Shown here: piece by piece, positions 37,420 to 49,889 of the stretch
Numbering within the stretch: position 1 is the first letter of the stretch
How the letters are laid out: each line of letters begins with the position of its first letter
Source: Ligustrum vulgare
Taxonomy: Eukaryota; Streptophyta; Magnoliopsida; Lamiales; Oleaceae
Length of the DNA stretch: 64,000 nucleotides
NCBI GenBank assembly: GCA_963555705.1
Contig: OY743170.1
Location: 10,455,096 to 10,519,095, forward strand
Direction of reading: 5' to 3'
Translations under genes and position numbers: made by a program
Notes under the pieces: generated by a model
What the model was told of the DNA's origin: nothing
What the model saw: only the letters and a program-made list of their open reading frames with translations
Databases searched by the model: none

Positions 37420-40400
37420 ATCAAAATGTAACCTAGTATCAAACTTATCAATACTCAAAAGACAGTACAAAAACTCAAACACAAGTTGAATCTAATTTTA
37501 AACACATTAACATTGTCTTATATAGAGCATGGACATCACAGTATCTATGTAACATTGTATGATACTTGTAATATAAGGTAATGCTAATGTGCTACTCTTA
37601 ACAAAAATCTAATTTCTTAGTACTACTCTTAATAAAAATCCAATTTCTTAGTACTCAAAAGCTAAGACTCAAAAGCTATTACAAAAATCCAACTGCAGCT
37701 TGAGTCAAATCAATCATTTGCCTCTTCAACTTGATCATTCATCATCAGTCATCCATTGTTCTTCTTCTTTCCATTTGCATAGCTGAATAGTTGAGTAGTA
37801 AGGGCAGCACGAAACTTAGATGAATCAAAACATTCAGCCATCTCATTCATCTTATCATGAACTAGGAACTGGACATATCCAATCACAAAAATACCACAAT
37901 CCACGCTTCTGCAAGTAAAATAATAAAATATTTCAAAAAGGTATCATTATTGATACTCCTAATGAAATTAAGAAATTTAAACAAACTCACAAACAAAAAA
38001 AAAGAGAAATACCAAAAAAAAATTTAAAGAACTAATCTAAAAAGAATCTAACCCACTTTTCTGTTGAGGAATGTTGTGCACAATGTTGATTAACAATGGA
38101 TCAAGAATATCACGACCACGTACGCTGGGATCAAGATAGTTATTAGGCTTCCCATCCCAGTAACCAGAATTTGCTAAGAGAAAAGGAATTATGTGAGCAA
38201 AAGGACGAACAGAGTCAATTACTTTCTTGTCATCAAAAACTTTGGCATATGAATTATAAACATCCAAACATCTTCGCTTCATATCAAAATGAACAAGTAA
38301 TTTCTGGACTTTGCCATGATCGGAAAGATCACATGATCTACTTCAATCCAGGACATGTTGCACCTCATTGATTTTCCAATCACATATTTTACAAGAGATG
38401 ATTGATCAGATATTACAGCAAAATCAAGCAAAAATTTATCAAAAATACCCACTATATTGCTTTAAAAATTACAATCACTTGTTGACCATTAATTCTCAGT
38501 CTTATTGCTCAACCTCGTCATCTTTCTCAAATAGAACAAGCAAACATCTAAGTGCTGCATAATAATATCACAAAAAAGGTTTAAAAAAATTACAATACAA
38601 ATAAAAGTAAGAAAAGTTAAGGATGAACAATAAAACACAAATATAACTTACAGTGTCTTCAAGTTGACCATCTTCTGAATATAAATAGTACCACCAGATT
38701 TTCTTGGTTACAGCCAAAATTCCAGAGTCGTGTGAAGGGTGAATTTCTAGTCCCAGCCTCCCAAATTTGAAAACCCTATAACATTAAATAAGTATCATGA
38801 TCTGAAATTTAAAAACAAATAACTATGTCCTATGATACTTTTCAGAATATTAATAACTAAAGCAATCAAAAAACTTTCAAGTTATTATCTCTAGGACAAC
38901 TATGACCAAAAGTTTCATAGTATGAAACTTTACAGAAAATAAATAACAGTATCAGAAAACTTACATTTTTTAATCTATGAGGCAATTAAAACTAAAAGTA
39001 TCATAGTATGAAACTTTTTAAAATATTAATAACTAATGCAATCAGAGTATGATACTTTAAAAAATATCAAACACAGCAACATCAAAACACTTAGAAGTTT
39101 TTACAAAAATATGACCAAAAGTACCACAATATGAAACTTTAGAGAATACCAACAACAACAACATCATAAAACTTACAAATTCTTATCTTTAAAACCTTCT
39201 TTATACCATGCTAAAAATTTAGCAAAAGCATCATCAGGAAGTGATAATAGTTCACCATTGACAGCATAGGAACCCTTGACAACTTTGGCAGGTGCAGATT
39301 TGGAGTCATGTGCAATAAATTTGCTTCTTGACTGAGTCAATGGACTGTTATCCTCCACATTGATGGGTTCGTTCCCCTTAAAAAGAAAATAAAAGCCAAT
39401 GAATAATTTTTTGCATAATGTATAATTTGAACCAATAAATTTAGAAAATTTACCCCCCCCCCCCAACATTCTCAACAACTTTAGTTGGAGTTAAACAATA
39501 ATCAATGATTCTGGAATCTTCATATTTCCCATCTAGAATTTCAGCAGCAAGTTCACTTTTTTTCCCAGCTTGTGATTCGGGCGTGAATCTTCTAGTAGTT
39601 TAAAAGAAGGCATGTCATCACTGATATTATTTTCATGCTCTGTCATAACCTTAAGAAGTCTTTCTCCATCACAGCCATCGTTTTCATTCAACGGATTATC
39701 CTCTTTGATTGAAATTTCACTACTCAAAAACTTCAAATCTCCAACATTCATTGGAATTTCATCACTCACAATCTTCAAATCTCCAACATCCTCACTGTTG
39801 TAACTTTCATTGAACAGTGTATCCTCTTTACTGAAAACTCCTTCAAGTACATCTTCTTATTCCTCGCATCATTCTTACTATCCAAGTCATCAATAAACTT
39901 TGATAACATCCCACGAAAATCCTCCCTTAAACTGTCCATTTGACAAAGAAAATTATTTTTCAAATCAATTTGTTGAGTTTAAATCTATTCCTATTTTAAC
40001 TTGATATCTAAATGATGTTCCTCAATTTCTTTAGAATGAAAACTTTCCTACAATGTCAAAAGAAAAATCTATATTAAATATGAAAAAATATAGCATAAAT
40101 CATTAAGGAGAAGAACAAATATAATATACCTCTTTTTCTTTCCCTTCACCGACAATATAGCATGATATGATGAAGTTGGTGGACATGGAGGTATGTCTAC
40201 TGGATATTTGGTGAATAATCCAAATGTATACGGTTGTTGTTTTTCTTTATCTGTTGGTTCGATAATGTTGACTTCAACCTGAAAAAAAAAGGAAATACAA
40301 ACGAATGTTGAATTATCGACATATAAGAGATTAAATAAAATCAATTAAGAAAAAATACTTACAACGGGACCATCAAAAGCTGCATTCTCAAATTGAGAAG

Positions 40401-41711
40401 ACATCATACGCTTCTCAGATTTCCAGCTTAGAATTCGGGGGTACAATATATTTACTCTCTTTCATACATGTCCATCTAAGTCTGGGATACTTTCATATGC
40501 CCATATCTAGAAAGCTAATTGAAACCCATTCAGCTTATACGAATATGATGTGACTTTTGATTTAGGATCAATTGTAGGTTTCCTATCACGAAGAGCGCCT
40601 CTAAGACCTTTTAATGTTTTCTTAAAAACATACTTTCCCAATTGAAATTTTTCCCCCAAATCAGCATCAGCTATATTTAAAATAGCTTTCTCTACCAATT
40701 TCTCATAGTTTTCCCTATACAAAAATGATGTCACTAGATGCACAATTGCAATCTTAACAGCATCTTCATCATTTACATTAGCAGGCGGATGCTTGAAGAC
40801 ATGTTCAACTTTTTTTGATGTCACTCTTTTGTAATTCGAGAAATATTCCTCTTTCAGCCTACACTCAGTTGTGTTGAAGTTGGACCAATCATCATCACCA
40901 ATTACTTTAAGACCAGTCACTAAACAAAATTCCTCATCTGAAAATCGAACATATCTTTTCACCAACTTTGAACCACATCTTATTCTTTTTTGCCTCTTTA
41001 ACAAAAACCTCTCTCAAGAGCATACAATGCATCAGTTGGAGTTGTAGGCACATTTCATTAAGTTCAAGATATGCACCAAAGCAAGTACTCTTGAACATTT
41101 GCAACTGAGAAGGTAAGAGCTTGCCCTTGATGTTCTCCACAACAGAAGCTTCAAATTTGACAATTGGTTTCCCATTCAGCCACTTATCAACAGGTAAAAA
41201 ATATTCTCTATCTTACAAAATAATAAAATAATCAAAATTAATATTATAGAATTCATAAGAAAATGGATGAGAAAATGTACGAACTACCTATACATAAAGT
41301 AACATATTATGATATTTTATCATGTAATTTGATACTTTTCAACAAACATTCAATATCTTCTAAAATAATAAAAGAATCAATTATGATACTTTATTATATA
41401 ACATGACACTTTTCAAATAATGACAAGTAAAAAACACACTACGCCATGCAAACAAAAAAAATCAAGTGATTTTTAGATCTAACGCTTCCTAGAAGGAAAC
41501 AAATATTAATATCATTGACTTACATTTCACAAAAAAACATGTATGAGAAAGAGTATAAACTTCCTTTATGGACAACAAAAGACACACCAAGATAGGAAAC
41601 ACATACATATATAGAAAAGTAGATCACAAAAAAACAAAAATAACAAACATTAAAAAGTAGCATAGTATGATACTTTTTAAACTCGTGTGATGCTTTAGAA
41701 AATAATGATAC
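37420..41711. promoter_or_regulatory. Clustered AAGTATCATA/TATGATACTT motifs in introns and flanks of the VANC-like gene
   Basis: GTATCA or TGATAC begins at 37420, 37428, 37446, 37560, 37941, 37951, 38792, 38833, 38949, 38998, 39050, 41330, 41384, 41668 and 41706, with five more at 32715-32961 and one at 42273. All fall in introns or outside the gene; none was found in an exon. Candidate binding sites of the element's own VANC-like protein. Confidence 0.6.
37750..41211 (-). pseudogene. VANC-like gene: DUF1985 domain plus Ulp1-type peptidase
   Basis: Read on the minus strand. The first large exon (about 41211-40363) has a DUF1985 domain: FKSTCFGAYLELNE, LQLMHCMLLREVF, WFKVGEK, then FSDEEFCLVTGL; a 1-base slip near 40953 breaks the frame. 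Further exons are about 40278-40130, 40052-39850, 39178-39360 and 38780-38650. The last two, ending at 38053 and 37908-37750, form the Ulp1 peptidase end, with HGKVQKLLVHFD, a DVYNS segment (Asn where the catalytic Asp may be expected) and VDCGIFVIGYVQFL with the catalytic Cys; they join in frame across a GT-AG intron. Stops at 40507-40509 and three within 39979-39993 make it a pseudogene. In Arabidopsis such genes encode VANC anti-silencing factors; that role here is inferred. Confidence 0.72.
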
Positions 41712-42204
41712 TTTGGAACCAGCTGAGGAGACAACTAGTAATGAAGTTAAAAGGCTTGAAACAACAAAAAGTCCTGTTATACAATCTAGAAAAAACTCGA
41801 AACTGAGTGAAGTGAAAGAAGGTGGATTAAATCTTAGTAAAAAGGATAGTAACATTGACCTAAGATTGGCTAGATTCAACTATGGTAAACACATTGTTTT
41901 GGTTCTTCTCTTAATTGGAAAAAGTAACTTTTATTGGGCATCATGGAACATGTTTTGGGATTGCATTGGGGATTATGGTATGTGAAAATTCGAATTGAAA
42001 TGACAAAAGAAAAAACCAGCCCCTGTTTAGTTAACTAAGACCAGAACACTATGTAAGTTTCGTTTGGGAGATGGAATTTGGCTCCTATGGAATTATAGTG
42101 ATGTTGATTGGAGAGATGAGAGCAAGGAAAAACACATTAAATAGGGATGCAAAAGACTCATGATATATATATAATATATGGACAACAAAAGACACACCAA
42201 GATA
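41568..42204. repeat. 27-bp direct repeats flanking about 580 bp
   Basis: A 27-bp segment containing GACAACAAAAGACACACC is present at 41568-41594 and again at 42178-42204, with similar text after it. The interval between holds two of the clustered motifs and an open stretch 41713-41985 of no known similarity. Possibly a duplication or an insertion inside the relic element. Confidence 0.7.
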
Positions 42205-42280
42205 TGAACACATACATAAACAGGCAGATCCTCGTCCACCTCGTCATTTACAGGCTGCTTTCACTTTTTGCTTGATACAG

Positions 42281-44199
42281 CTGCTTCCTGCTTCTTCCTC
42301 TTCTTATTTGATGAATGAGATGGATTTTTTAATTTCGTAATAGAATTATGTCATTGGTATATATCAAAAAAAAATCAATAGTCATCAACCTCAAATAGGG
42401 GCAAGAATAGTCCGAACTGCCTTCCCTTAATAATATAATACATCTAGTCTATGCAAAAGCAGAATGGAGACAAGTTGAAATATATCATCTTATAGCAGGG
42501 ACCGTGTTTGACACCAATATACGCACATATTTATATAAATATTTTAATCAAAAACCCCAATTACGAAGGTTCCATAGCAAAACAAGCAGTAAAAGGCGAA
42601 AAAAGTGAATAAAATCAAGTAAAACAAATTTTCTATTTACAAAAAAATATACTGAGAAAAAACCTGCCTCTATAGCGTTCTTCTTCTTCTTTTACACACC
42701 TTCAACACCTCTTTGGACTTCTTCTTCCTTTACATCAGTAACAACCTTGTCAATTTCGTCGAATCAGAAATAGAATTTTTCGACTTCGCTTTAGCACTAC
42801 GGTATGAAGATTAAACAAGGAAAGGGAAGAAGGATTAAACCCTACTCTGAAATCGTTGAGCATCTGCATTGAGTCTGAATTGATATTAGGCCTTGATATT
42901 TTGTCTAAAAGAAAAGAATAGGCCTATTGCATTTTCCACCAGAAGCTCAGTCCAGGTCCGTGTTTTTCACCTTTTTTTTTCTTTGGTAGTAAATATCAGT
43001 TTTGCTACCTTATTAGAGTATTTTGTGCAATTTAACCATAAATATTCTTCAATCTTCAGCTATAAAAAGCCTATGATGTGTAATCCTATGTTGTAATCCA
43101 TCCCGATTAACATCATAACTTCTTTTGTGACCAAAAAACTCAACAAACATCCACCTTTTTTCAAAGCAAACCTACAACACCCAAAATATACATAGTTTAT
43201 TAGTTGCACAAAATAATCTCAAACAAATTAGAACTCTAAGTACTATACCTATGTTTCAAGTCTGAAAGCATAAATCATACATCCTAATAGTACTCACCAA
43301 AGGTTAAGGTCAAACCCAAGGACAATCCAAATTCATATTGGGCCAAACTGTGCATTTATATCATATTAACAAGTAAGAAAATTCAAACAAAACAACACAT
43401 GTTATGTTAAATACAATACAAACATTAGATTCACACATAACTCAATCAAGAACATATAATAATACATAGTTATATGTGACATTACATATGTAACGAAAGT
43501 ACACCCTATGGTAACACACAAATCTTTTCAACAAGTTCACATAGAGAACTTAAAATTAACAACAAGTTAATCAAATAGCCAATGCATGCAACAAATGCAA
43601 ATGACTCCCAACAAAAGATCTCACTTCAATCACCCTTTCAAAATCGATGTAGCTCGCCTCTCATCGTCGTCAATGCTCACTAGATTACTCATCCATCATG
43701 CCTAACCGGTAAACTAATAAAAAACATGAGATAATGGATGTACCTTTATCACTACCTTACTTCTCTCATGAAGAAGGTAAATCTCAAGTCTCCACCTCAT
43801 TGGAGGTGATAGGAGTGTCATCCACCTAATCGAGTTTCTCGCAAATAGAGTATACTAAGATATAAATTTACCTCATCTCTCGTGATCTAAATGTCAATTA
43901 TGCACATTCAATTATACACATCCTAAGTATATTATCAATATACCCTCAAACATCTAGTCTGAACATTGCCAGCTAACCCAACACTTCTAATGCAACTATG
44001 AATTCTCATCCCCACTCGAAAACACTTCTCACACCTAAAGAGAAAATACACACCCCCCCAAACAAATCTAACAGCAACCCCCAACAAACACGCATGTAAT
44101 CACGTTATACAAAATAACATAATCACACTTAAAAATTCATGAAGATTTCACATCAAACAAATGAAATGCTACATAAAAAGAATTCAACTTAATCAAATG
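42281..44199. other. Non-coding interval, no gene seen
   Basis: AT-rich with only short spurious frames. 42650-42860 has leader-like text rich in CTTCTT. Nothing else recognised. Confidence 0.5.
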
Positions 44200-45118
44200 A
44201 TCACAAATGTGAATGAGGTAAAACAATCATATTATGCAAATAATGCATTAGTAAGAACAAGTGAAGTAGATACCAATAAACCCCACTCGGATCATAATTC
44301 GAGGAGGTAACAACATTGACTTCTTTTCTATCTCCCTCCCTCCTTTTTGTTTTTCTTTCAAAGACAATCTCTCTAGAAATGTCAAGACCTAACATAACCA
44401 TATTTCTTATTTCCATTTGCCTTCCCCAGTGATCTAGAACTACCTCCACCATTCCATCTGCCACCCTTATCATCTGAGTCGTCTATGTCTTTACCTTGCC
44501 CACCTCTTATCATGTAGACCTCACCACTACCCCTCTTTTTTCTTTCAGACTTCACCTCTCTCTCCTTCCTTTCAAGGAATCAATGACAATTTCAGGTGTA
44601 AGAGTCTCCCTCCCTTATTTAATAGCATTCTTAACATCTTAACATCTTTATACACATCAAAAATAGCATTCAACATGATAATAGCTTTATATGCTTCAAA
44701 GATCTTATCACCAAAATTAATAATGTTTAGCACAAGTTTATTAAAGACACCAAGATTATCATCTAAATTCAAAGAGGGGTCACTTTTAAAAATAAAAAAA
44801 CATTCAAGCAAGAAAATTTTATATGGTGTGGATTGTGTTGAGTAAATTTCTTAAAACATTTTCTTTTAGTTGAATCATGTTTACCAACTTTACGTAAAAT
44901 TGAGCCAGGTAAATGTAAGATAATAAAAGTGTAGGCAAGATCATCAAAATTCCTTTTTGATCATTGGTAACAATGTTAGAAATAAAATTATCAATTGCTT
45001 TTGTCACATTTTGTTGTACTAAAATACATTTCATTTTTTGTTTCCAAATAGACAAATCATCTTTTCCATCGAATACATTCAAGTCATACGAATACATCTT
45101 AACAAATAAGTAACTCAA
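44200..45118 (-). pseudogene. Copia retrotransposon gag remnant
   Basis: Read from 45118 downwards. YDLNVFDGKDDLSIWKQKM and CILVQQNVTKAID are the classic start of the Tork/TNT1-like Copia gag. 44811-44572 continues with DPSLNLDDNLGVFNKLVLNI and YKDVKMLR, and 44570-44480 has the VYMIRGG-type stretch that precedes the zinc knuckle. Frame changes and stops separate the parts. No protease, integrase or RT follows, and I could not define LTRs or a primer binding site around 45120-45230. Confidence 0.8.
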
Positions 45119-45589
45119 AGACAGTCAAAAAGAGAATTCTAAAGTTTGTAATATACATCGTCCCTGATTCTCGACGTTCAGTGAGACTCAAGATCTCAGG
45201 TCAAGGGAATTGTTGAAATGGGTAAAAACTAGGTGTATTATCTAACAGGAAAGATAAACACAGCAACAAATATGAAACACAAACAATAGTCGAACAGCCA
45301 ATCGCTAAGATATCACATGCAATATCAAGTAATTCTTATATTATAGCAACAGGCAACCGTAAGCCTAATAGTCACCACAAGCGATGGCTTGATAATATAG
45401 GAAGTAAATCATTTAAGTCAAATTAATAGAGTGGGACCAAATCTACAAGTCCGTAAAATAGGAGAGATGCGAGATTACTGCTTTAGGACCACTACCAGTC
45501 CTAAAGTAATTCGAACAACCTAAGGGCAGAATTGTCCAACTTTCACTGAAGTAACTGAAATGGTAAAATGTTAGAAAACATTTGAAATT
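45119..45589. other. Non-coding, possibly 5' leader or LTR side of the Copia remnant
   Basis: Lies upstream of the gag remnant on its sense strand. No primer binding site or LTR boundary could be recognised. Confidence 0.35.
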
Positions 45590-45720
45590 TAGTGATTGAT
45601 GAAAAACTTTTAAAATTCAGTGATTAACGAAAAAAACCTTTGAAGTTCAATGAATAATGGGGAAACTTTACCTCCTGAAAAACTCCAAGCTAAAGTTTGG
45701 TGATTAATCAGGTAATTAAT
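45590..45720. repeat. MITE-like repeat, copy 1 (truncated)
   Basis: Contains ATTCAGTGATTAACGAAAA and ends GGTAATTAAT; the complement of this end resembles the left end of the copy at 46208. The left end is not clear. Confidence 0.45.
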
Positions 45721-46207
45721 TCTCATTTTTATCAATCTTTTTTTTTTTTTTTTTTTTTTGGGTACTCATATCAACAATTTTATTCTCTAGCATCGTCAAA
45801 CTTAGAAAAATAATCTTTTGTCCAAGGCAACTGACAAGGTGTTGACCTCTTGAAGATGATAGAGGTAAATAGGTATCCAAAAAGGAGGTGAGATCAGCAC
45901 AAACAGCATTGCTTCAATCTTTGCTTGAATTTGGAAGGCTTGCACATAGGTAACTGAATCTAGTTTTAACAATTTGCTATAACCTCATTTTTTGTTAACT
46001 CTACTAAGCGTGCGACAGTTGGATGGACTGCTTCAGCTTCGATCGTCTTTGATGTTAAAGAGGTCAGTAGAAAACTTTTTCATTTACCTCGAGATAAAAA
46101 GGTTATTCTTTTTTCTAAGTTTTATTGTACTAGATAAAATAGAATTATGAGGTAGGAGTACAAAGAAAATGAAAAAGACAAAATGCATAAAGATCAATAA
46201 AGCTGTG

Positions 46208-46398
46208 ATTAATTACCTAATTGGTCACTGTACTTTGGGTAAAAATTTCTTGGGTCACTGAACTCTGCGTGAGGTTTTCAAGTGATTACTAATGAGATTA
46301 TATTTTGTAAAGTTCAGTGACTAACGAGAAAACTTTTTGAGTTCGGTAATCCCTTGAAAACGTTTTGAACAGTTTAATGACTTATCAAATAATGAATC
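46208..46398. repeat. MITE-like repeat, copy 2
   Basis: Left end ATTAATTACCTAATTGGTC and, on the other strand, right end GATTCATTATTTGATAAGTC are imperfect inverted repeats. The interior has GTTCAGTGACTAACGAG, matching copy 1. Confidence 0.5.
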
Positions 46399-47455
46399 TA
46401 ACCATGAAATCTCATAACGAGGCATCAATACACAAAGTGATATAGTATTTTATATATATACATATTTCACCGTTTGACTAAATTCATTAATTGTAGAAGT
46501 AAAATATTAAAAATAAATGAAATAATTAAAAATTGTAATATTTCAATATTTTCACTTTTTGAGTCCACAATTTGAATAGAGGAAATCACACCCTACCCTA
46601 CATTCTATATAACTTTCAATTTCAAAAAGCAAATTCTTAAGATTTTTATACTAAAATCAGGTGGTTATTATAAATTTTAGTATTAATTATAATATTATAA
46701 ATTAAATTAGTTACACATCCCTATCTTCACTCAACTCCACTCCAAACCCTAAAATCATTTTCATCTTCATTCTCCACCCCCCCCCCCCTCTTCTTCACCC
46801 TCACCCTCACCCCCACACATCCCACGGACACCCTCACCATCTCTTTACTTTGCATCTCTCTCTTTTCCACCCTATAATACGTGCCTCAAAGTGTCGATGA
46901 GGCAAAATCATTGACTCTGTGGCAAGTACACTAATGAAGCAAGTGGTGATGATGGTAGTTTTGGAAGGAGAAAATGATGACTGTAATTTTGGAAGGAAAA
47001 GATGATGATCATCATATCTAATTGCGCAACGACGAGTTCTTCTTCCTTCTTGCTATTAGATATATGATTCATTCTTATTGTGGAGTGTCGATCTATGCAT
47101 ATCTGTGTAATGCCAAGGTTGATGTATGTCGTGCGTTCTCAATGGTGGAGGTGGTGGTCATCGTTGTTGATATATGCGGTGGTGGTTCAGTCGTGACGGT
47201 AGCAGGACGTGGTTGGGGTTGTATGATGGTGGTCGTCGGAGGTATTGGTGTTCGTGTGGTTGGTCGTGGTGTTTTTTATGTGTGGTGTGGTGGTTTTGAT
47301 GGTGGTGGTGATGAGTAGGTTGAGTTAAGTTGAGGCTGAGTTTGAGCTGGCAGCGACGACGACGATAACGATAACGATAACGATATTCAAGTGGTGTCAT
47401 GGCAGTGGAAGTGATGGTGGTCGCGAGGTGTCAATTATGTGAGATGAAAATATTT
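46399..47455. other. Non-coding interval with C-rich and GGT-rich low-complexity tracts
   Basis: 46775-46825 is a C-run followed by CACCCTCACCC repeats. 47140-47330 is rich in GGTGGT, and 47355-47385 has four CGATAA repeats. The open frames here are products of low complexity. Confidence 0.6.
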
Positions 47456-47459
47456 AATT

Positions 47460-47800
47460 GATAATTGTGACCTAATATTTTGATAAATTTGAATTAAAAA
47501 TTGTGACCTAATAATTTATAAGTTGTGAAATAGAAATAAAATAATTATGACCTAATAATTTGATAATTGTAACTTAAAAGATTTGTGACATAATAATTTA
47601 ATAAGATGTGACCTAGAAATAAGTGGAGATCGATTAATTTGAGATTTGAGACCTGCTAATTTGATAATATGTGACTTTGAAATCAATTGTGACTCTAAAA
47701 AATTTGTGATTATGACCTACTATTTTGATAATTTTTTACCTTTAAATTAATTTGTGACCTAAAATATTTGAGTTTTGTGACTTGAGATTACATAGTGTTG
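47460..47800 (+). repeat. Degenerate TTGTGACCTAATAATTTGATAA repeat field
   Basis: About eleven variants of TGTGACCTAATA, many followed by ATTTGATAA, spaced roughly 20-45 bp apart, all in the same orientation. No coding potential. Confidence 0.8.
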
Positions 47801-49889
47801 TGACCTTAATATATATAATTAATAAAAAAATTATTATTTAATTTAATTGATTAATTATAATAATAAACTTATTTTTGAAATTTGAAAACTATTTTGTTAA
47901 CTTTGAAATTTGCATTTCTAACTTCTTATGTATGTGTAACATCTGAGTAAGCTATTTCACATCCAATTAATCAAATTTTTAAATAATCAAATGTTTGTTA
48001 TAAATATTATATTACATTAGTGAATGATAATTATACCCTATAACTTTAGATATTATTACTTTGTATATTCCTTATTCTCCCTATATATATAGGGCTCTAG
48101 ATCATAATAATACACACAAGTCTATTGGCAACTCTATTCTTCTCTTTTTCTCTAGTTTGTAACATATTAGCAGTACGAGTCTCTATCAAACTGAGTTAGA
48201 AAGATTCCTCAAATCTTATATATCAAAATATTAGTTAAAAAGTAATATCATGAGCGTCAAAATTAATTTTGTGACACGATTTTCAAATTTCCGAAATCAA
48301 CTAATTATTCAAAACTTTTCAATTCACTGAATTCTCTGACTCCCGTTGCAATTTCCAATTTAAATCTTTTGATTCCATCTGATTAGGGAAACTCAATTCC
48401 ATTTCATTCTTCTTGATTAGGGAAACTTAATTCCGTTTTATTCCTAAAATCTTTTAATTATGTTTGATTCCTATAGGAAAACTCAATTTCAAGGCAAATT
48501 TATGTGTACAGAGATTACGGTTTATATCTGTACACTAATTCCAAGCCATGCTCTTGATTAGGGATTAAACTCTCCAAAATCCGCATAGGGAAACTCAAGG
48601 AACACGTGGCTGTCCAATTTCTTTATAATTCGCCTATGTAGTTATAATTGATAATTCCATCCAATTTAGTGTCTTAATTTTTATTTTTTTTTAATATACT
48701 TGTTTAATATATTGTTTTAATATGTGACGGAATCTTCTTTACATTAACGTTCTTTACGTGTGTTTAATGTGCATATTATTATTATTATTATCTATATATC
48801 TATATTCTATATAATATATAAAAGTAGCTGAGTCAACCCCAGTCAACTTCACTGTTTCCCTCCAAAACTCTTGTACTATGTGTAGATTTTATTTATTTAT
48901 TTTTATTTTTTTTTTCAATTTTTGGAGACTTCAATATTTATAATGTTCACACTACTCATATCTCATATCCAATAATCAACTTCAAAACCCACATAAAAAA
49001 TAGTTGGGCCTTCAATATTTATTTATTATTTTCAAAATCGCTGACGTCTACTTACAGTCTTCAATATTTATTGTGTTTACATGGCTTCTATTTCCCGCCG
49101 CTTAATTGCACTGGAAAACCAATTTTTTTTTTCCTTTTTCGTTTTTTCATAATTTTTTTCATTTTTCCCCCTTCTCAAAATCTGTTGATTAATTTTGTTT
49201 TCTATATCCTTTTTTTTTCCATTTCCCTATATACTACCTTTTTCATTTCAATTATATATAATTATTATGAAAACATACACAATAATAAAAGATTCAATTA
49301 AAGGGTTATTTCTTTGAAAAAATGTGTACTGTTTAACATGACCGCTCCACTCAACCTTCTATTTATCACGTTTTATGATTCAAAATTTCTGGTGCGGTGG
49401 TAATGATTATTAGTTATTAATATTACAAACCAGTTGAAAATAAAAAATCGTAAATTATTTTTTGAAAAAGTAAAAAGGATTGACACTACTCTTTTCTTCA
49501 AGACCTGTGATATTTTGAGTCGTTGAACATAGATTTGGGTTTCTGACAAAAAAGAGAAAATGTTAAAACAATAATATTTTAGAGAAAGCTTTGAAAACAA
49601 TATAGAATGCAAAATTATTTTAGACTAATAAGAGGATTTGTTAATAGTCTATTTATATTATGTTCTAGATTTATCTGCTGGGGTTGCAATGTGTTAACTA
49701 ATGTTGGGCTATTTAGAATAGTTTTGGGTTGGATAATTATGTTAATGGTTTCGGCCGTTGAGTGAAGAAAAAACATAGAGTTAAGTACGCAAATACAAAA
49801 CTTTAAGGAGCTTATTTTTTTAATTTCAGACGTTTTAAAAGATATTTTAAGAATATAAAACAAATTACAAAAATCAGGTATTCAGGCAA
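47801..49889. other. Non-coding interval, no gene seen
   Basis: AT-rich. 48380-48600 has four copies of AGGGAAACTCAATTCC-type text. 48100-48200 resembles an LTR or leader segment (AGGGCTCTAGATC), not resolvable. Confidence 0.45.

Larger units (their letters stand above)
32640..42280 (-). mobile_element. Relic VANDAL-like (Mu-like) element with VANC-type gene and clustered motifs
   Basis: The interval is defined by the DUF1985-Ulp1 pseudogene (37750-41211) and by about 21 copies of GTATCA or TGATAC in its flanks and introns (positions given in the finding). An LTR element (33091-37200) interrupts it. No transposase gene and no clear terminal repeats or 9-bp duplication are seen, so limits are approximate. 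The class call rests on known association of DUF1985 and Ulp1 domains with VANDAL anti-silencing genes. Confidence 0.55.

Noticed and set aside
47022..47318. Gly/Val-rich small protein
   Set aside because: It comes from a GGT-rich low-complexity tract; no start context, domain or homology is visible.
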